A stretch of DNA of 64,000 nt from Tumebacillus lacus (GTDB lineage Bacteria; Bacillota; Bacilli; Tumebacillales; Tumebacillaceae). Position numbers and translations under genes: made by a program. The notes below the pieces were generated by a model. It ran no database searches. It was not told the origin of the DNA and saw nothing but the letters and a program-made list of their open reading frames with translations. The stretch's first letter is position 1. Each line of letters starts with the position of its first letter. This document shows, piece after piece, positions 60,903-64,000 of the stretch. The stretch is from positions 1 to 64,000 of the forward strand of contig NZ_JAPMLT010000009.1 of NCBI RefSeq assembly GCF_026410385.1. The letters are read 5' to 3'.

Positions 60903-62551
60903 GGCCGACTCCCCTTTCGCTTCCCTTTGCCAGCGTTTGGCGCCTCCTCCTCATCCGCCATCCGCGATTCCGCACTCTCGTCTCCCTCCCCCTCCTCATC
61001 GGGGGGAGCCGGCATCTGATTCGGGCCCATCCTCGTATCATCCGCCCCCGCGACCGCCGGCCGTCGATTCATCATCCAGATCGGCATCCGCAGCACCAGA
61101 TCCTGTTGCTCGGACGGTTGAAACGGCGCCGCGGGCGACAGGTAGGACTGTCCGAACGAGCGCAAGGACAGCGCATGCAACACCAACAGCGAAAACACCG
61201 CCGCAAATCCGAGCAGCCCCAGCGCCCCCGACGCCAGCAACAGCGGAAAGCGCAACACCCGGATCGAAAACGACGCCGCATAATTGGGGATCGCAAACGA
61301 CGAGATCCCCGTGATCGCCACCACGATCACCATCGTCGGCGACACCAGCCCGGCCTGCACCGCCGCCTGCCCGACGACCAGCGACCCGACAATCGACACC
61401 GCCTGCCCGACCGGACGCGGCATGCGCAGCCCCGCCTCACGCATCAGCTCAAACGCCACCTCCATCACCATTGCTTCGAGAAGAGCCGGAAACGGCACAG
61501 ACTCGCGCCCGGCCGCAATCGACAAGGCAAGTGCCGTCGGGATCATCTCTTGATGAAACGACACCAGCATCACATACATCGACGGAAACGTCAGCGAGAT
61601 AAAAAACGCGATAAACCGAACCAACCGAAAAAACGACCCGGCCCAATACCGCGAATAAAAATCATCGCTCGCCTGCAAAAACTGCCAAAACGTTGTCGGC
61701 AAGATCAGCACAAACGGCGTATTGTCCACAAAGATCGCGACGCGCCCTTCCAGCAGCGACGACGCCACCTTATCCGGTCGCTCCGTACTTTGGATCGTCG
61801 TAAACGGCGACAGCGGTGCATCCTCGATCAACTCTTCGATATACCCGCTCTCCAAAATCCCGTCGATCCGAATGCTCTGCAGCCGCTTGTAAACCTCCTC
61901 CACCAGACCTTCCCGCACGACGCCTTTGATATAGGCCACATTGATATCCGTGCGCGTCCGATCCCCGATCTGGAGACCCTCGATCTGCAGATTCGCATCC
62001 CTGATCCGCCGGCGCATCAGGGCCGTATTCGTCCGGATATTCTCCGTAAACCCGTCGCGCGGCCCGCGGACGACCGGTTCCGTGGTCGGCTCATCGATCG
62101 AGCGGGCCTCCCACCCCCTCGTCGAGATGAGAAACCCCTCTCCGCAGCCTTCCAAAAACAGCACCGTATCCCCCGACAACAGCCCGTTGATCGCTGTATC
62201 TATCTTGTCAAACAACAGAATTCCCGTATTGGTCAACACATGCTTCTTTATCTCTTCTGCAAACTGCGGCCCGAGATGCGCATGCTGAAACCGCTCCAAC
62301 TCCGCCGTATGCATCGTCAACGGACGCATGATGCTGTGGTCGATCTCCTTGGGACTCACCAAGCCATCCACAAAAAACACGATCCCGGTCAAATTCCGCT
62401 GCTCGTGATACACAAACTCGCGCTTGATCAAATCGGCGTTCCCGCCCAACACATCCTCGACACAGCAGACATTGTCGGCCAGATCAGTCGACACGCGTTC
62501 CTTGAGAAGTTCCCCAACATCCCGCATCCCAAACCAACCCTCTTTTTCCAT
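60881..62551 (-). CDS. gerAA: Spore germination receptor subunit A (GerAA family)
   Basis: A 556-residue subunit. The N-terminal soluble GerA domain (LIKREF, TNTGILLFD, REARSIDEPTTEPVVRGPRDGF-like stretch) is followed by about five helices (PVGQAVSIVGSLVVGQAAV) and a Pro/Glu-rich hydrophilic tail. The VVRGPRDGF motif is diagnostic. The start is uncertain: ATG 62566, 62551 and 62527 are all in frame. 62527 has GAGGG 10 nt upstream; 62551 is a compromise. It is first in the A-C-B operon, divergent from two plus-strand genes. Confidence 0.9.
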   Translation of the reverse strand: MEKEGWFGMRDVGELLKERVSTDLADNVCCVEDVLGGNADLIKREFVYHEQRNLTGIVFFVDGLVSPKEIDHSIMRPLTMHTAELERFQHAHLGPQFAEEIKKHVLTNTGILLFDKIDTAINGLLSGDTVLFLEGCGEGFLISTRGWEARSIDEPTTEPVVRGPRDGFTENIRTNTALMRRRIRDANLQIEGLQIGDRTRTDINVAYIKGVVREGLVEEVYKRLQSIRIDGILESGYIEELIEDAPLSPFTTIQSTERPDKVASSLLEGRVAIFVDNTPFVLILPTTFWQFLQASDDFYSRYWAGSFFRLVRFIAFFISLTFPSMYVMLVSFHQEMIPTALALSIAAGRESVPFPALLEAMVMEVAFELMREAGLRMPRPVGQAVSIVGSLVVGQAAVQAGLVSPTMVIVVAITGISSFAIPNYAASFSIRVLRFPLLLASGALGLLGFAAVFSLLVLHALSLRSFGQSYLSPAAPFQPSEQQDLVLRMPIWMMNRRPAVAGADDTRMGPNQMPAPPDEEGEGDESAESRMADEEEAPNAGKGKRKGSRPWRSGKS

Positions 62552-62617
62552 CGTTTTGCTTATCATTCCAAAAACAGGGCAACTTAATCCAAATACTGCG
62601 TATCCGGAGGAACGCCA

Positions 62618-62785
62618 ATGGATCTCTATCACAACTGGGTCTACGTCCACGTCCTGAACACCCCTTGGTTTGTCTGGGGCATCGTCCTCATCGTCCTCAC
62701 CTTCAACCTCCTCTCCCCGGTGATCCTCTGGATCACCTTCAGCGGCCGCAAGATCCGCTGGCAAAGCATCAAAAAACAACTCTGA
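62618..62785 (+). CDS. Small single-helix membrane protein (55 residues)
   Basis: A 55-codon frame starting ATG 7 nt after GGAGG, with a TGA stop. One long hydrophobic helix (PWFVWGIVLIVLTFNLLSPV) is followed by a basic tail (SGRKIRWQSIKKQL), predicting a single-pass inner-membrane protein with its C-terminus inside. It lies 22 nt before the hydrolase-like gene on the same strand and is divergent from gerAA, so it is probably co-transcribed with the hydrolase gene. Family unknown. Confidence 0.72.
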   Translation: MDLYHNWVYVHVLNTPWFVWGIVLIVLTFNLLSPVILWITFSGRKIRWQSIKKQL

Positions 62786-62807
62786 ACTGCGAAAGGAGAC
62801 CTTCCTC

Positions 62808-63944
62808 ATGAACCAAGCATTCAAATTCCGCGACCGCACCCGCTACATCATCAACACCGACCGGGACGGCCAGCCGTCCCAAAGCGGCCAAGTCCACAGC
62901 AGCCCCGAACAACTCCAATCGGTCATCGCCAACATCCTCGACTTCTTTGCCCATCAAGACAACCAAAACACCCCGCCGCGCCTGCTCTTCTACTGCCACG
63001 GCGGCCTCGTCGACGAAGCCCGCGCCCTCCAGATCATGCAGCGCCAATACCGCAACTACCTGCAAAACAACATCTACCCCGTCTTCTTCATCTGGGAATC
63101 CGGGTTCTTTGACATCCTCGAAGACGTCGGCAACTCCCTCGTCAGCGAAATCTTCGACCCCGTCGCGCCCCAACACACCCGTTTCTTCTCCCACATCTTC
63201 CGAGGCGAAGGCCCCCTCGACGAGACCATCGAAGAGCTCGCCAAAGGCTTCTCCGGCGGGTGGTCGGCTTGCAAAGAGCGTGCAAGCCGCGTCTTTGGCG
63301 ACGGCGGTTTCGGTTGGCAGTTTCTCACCCAACTCCTCACCGCCCTCCGCTCCCGCAACCTCCATCCCGAGTTCCACGTCGTCGGCCACAGCGCGGGCGC
63401 GCTCGTCCTCGGCGAGTTGCTGCGCAACCTGCGCACCCACCGGATCGACCTCCCGATCCGCACCTGTTCCCTCTACGCCCCAGCGTGCTCCCTCGCCTAC
63501 TTCGACGACACCTACATCCCGGAGATCACCGCCCCCACCCAGCGCATCGCCGAATTCTACCTCTACACCTTGACCGACGACGAAGAAAAAGCGGACGCCT
63601 GCATCCCCGTCCGCTTCTATCGCTACACCCTCTTTTCCATCTACCGCAAATCCCTGCTCTACCTCATCTCCCGCGGCCTCGAAGGAGCGGCAGAAGACGT
63701 GCCGCTCCTCGGCATGGAGCGCTACGCCGTCGAATCGGCCAACCTCGCCCACATCTGGGCGGCAGCCCGAGGTGCCCATGTCACCTCCGGCACGGATGTC
63801 ACCTGCACCTCCGCCGTCGACGCCTGCACCTTGCATCTCTCCTTCAGCCAGCACACCCACGGCGGCTTCGGCGAGACCGCACAGGTTCTGAGCAGCACCT
63901 TAAAGACCATCCGCCGCGAGGACGCCCTCACCTACCCATTTTGA
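62808..63944 (+). CDS. Alpha/beta-hydrolase-like protein of unknown function
   Basis: A 378-residue protein without signal peptide. A GHSAG nucleophile elbow (193-197, Ser195) and an upstream YCHGG (62-66), placed like an oxyanion-hole motif, indicate an alpha/beta-hydrolase fold. A later Asp (for example in YFDDTYIPE) and His (HTHGGFGE near the C-terminus) could complete a triad. The spacing around the elbow is unlike the common lipase or esterase families, and I cannot assign a subfamily. AAAGGAG lies about 9 nt before the ATG. It is probably in an operon with the 55-residue membrane protein. Confidence 0.75.
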   Translation: MNQAFKFRDRTRYIINTDRDGQPSQSGQVHSSPEQLQSVIANILDFFAHQDNQNTPPRLLFYCHGGLVDEARALQIMQRQYRNYLQNNIYPVFFIWESGFFDILEDVGNSLVSEIFDPVAPQHTRFFSHIFRGEGPLDETIEELAKGFSGGWSACKERASRVFGDGGFGWQFLTQLLTALRSRNLHPEFHVVGHSAGALVLGELLRNLRTHRIDLPIRTCSLYAPACSLAYFDDTYIPEITAPTQRIAEFYLYTLTDDEEKADACIPVRFYRYTLFSIYRKSLLYLISRGLEGAAEDVPLLGMERYAVESANLAHIWAAARGAHVTSGTDVTCTSAVDACTLHLSFSQHTHGGFGETAQVLSSTLKTIRREDALTYPF

Positions 63945-64000
63945 CAAAATCCGCGCCCAACCGACAAAAAACGCGCCACACCTCCGAACCATCTCGATGG

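Noticed and set aside
1-64000. Prophage, transposon, CRISPR, toxin-antitoxin or other defence island
   Set aside because: No transposase, integrase, terminal repeats, repeat-spacer array or recognisable defence gene set was seen; the lone HNH protein and small HTH protein are not enough.
63945-64000. A TTGACA-like hexamer at the right edge as a promoter
   Set aside because: No matching -10 at the right spacing is visible before the window ends.

Overview
The window looks like chromosomal DNA of a moderately GC-rich, endospore-forming Bacillota. I infer a Tumebacillus/Alicyclobacillaceae-like organism from gene families only, without a database search. Supporting signs are strong AGGAGG-type ribosome binding sites with frequent TTG/GTG starts, a gerA-type spore germination operon, an SLH-domain surface protein, two secreted immune-inhibitor-A-type M6 proteases and an MsmX-type sugar ABC system. 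No tRNA, rRNA, CRISPR array or insertion sequence is visible.

Left arm (1-16.7 kb, minus strand): the proximal part of a large lipopeptide assembly line that runs off the left edge. In order of synthesis it reads FAAL-ACP, C-A(Ser)-PCP, C-A(Ser)-PCP-KS, then, on a second protein, AT-ACP-C-A(Asp)-PCP, then a third protein starting C-A. The polyketide module is split between two proteins exactly between KS and AT. The predicted intermediate is fatty acyl-Ser-Ser-(malonate, beta-keto)-Asp-X. Termination, tailoring and export genes must lie to the left.

16.7-27.6 kb: housekeeping and redox genes. These are an RsgA-type GTPase, an ATP-grasp ligase under a promoter with two Fur-like palindromes, a glutaredoxin-thioredoxin reductase fusion followed by a peroxiredoxin, an SLH-anchored phosphodiester glycosidase, an M48 membrane protease, a thioesterase and an Eis-type acetyltransferase. 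The peroxiredoxin has an in-frame TGA exactly at its peroxidatic cysteine.

27.6-46.9 kb: a cysT-cysW-cysA-sbp sulfate/thiosulfate importer operon; a protease-rich stretch with two M6 metalloproteases, an exported PepF-type oligoendopeptidase and a CHAP protein; an APH-type kinase; a PfkB sugar kinase; a HupE/UreJ_2 membrane protein; a DUF2334-VCBS secreted protein; and an FAD monooxygenase.

46.9-57.7 kb: sugar metabolism. A ROK kinase is encoded with an HNH protein. A malE-malF-malG-GH15 glucoamylase operon has a LacI/CcpA-type operator over its -35 and an attenuator-like hairpin after malE. An MsmX ATPase, a PucR/CdaR-type regulator and a MATE transporter follow.

57.8-64 kb: an ArsC/Spx-family protein with an in-frame TGA at its active-site cysteine, followed 23 nt later by a 7-bp hairpin with a GGU loop (a textbook bacterial SECIS). 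Then come a gerA operon in A-C-B order, two tiny ORFs and an unassigned alpha/beta-hydrolase-like protein.

The most striking result is that two independent thioredoxin-fold genes, 38 kb apart, both carry TGA at the catalytic cysteine with candidate SECIS hairpins. They are best read as selenoproteins, although each would ordinarily be called as a truncated or broken gene.
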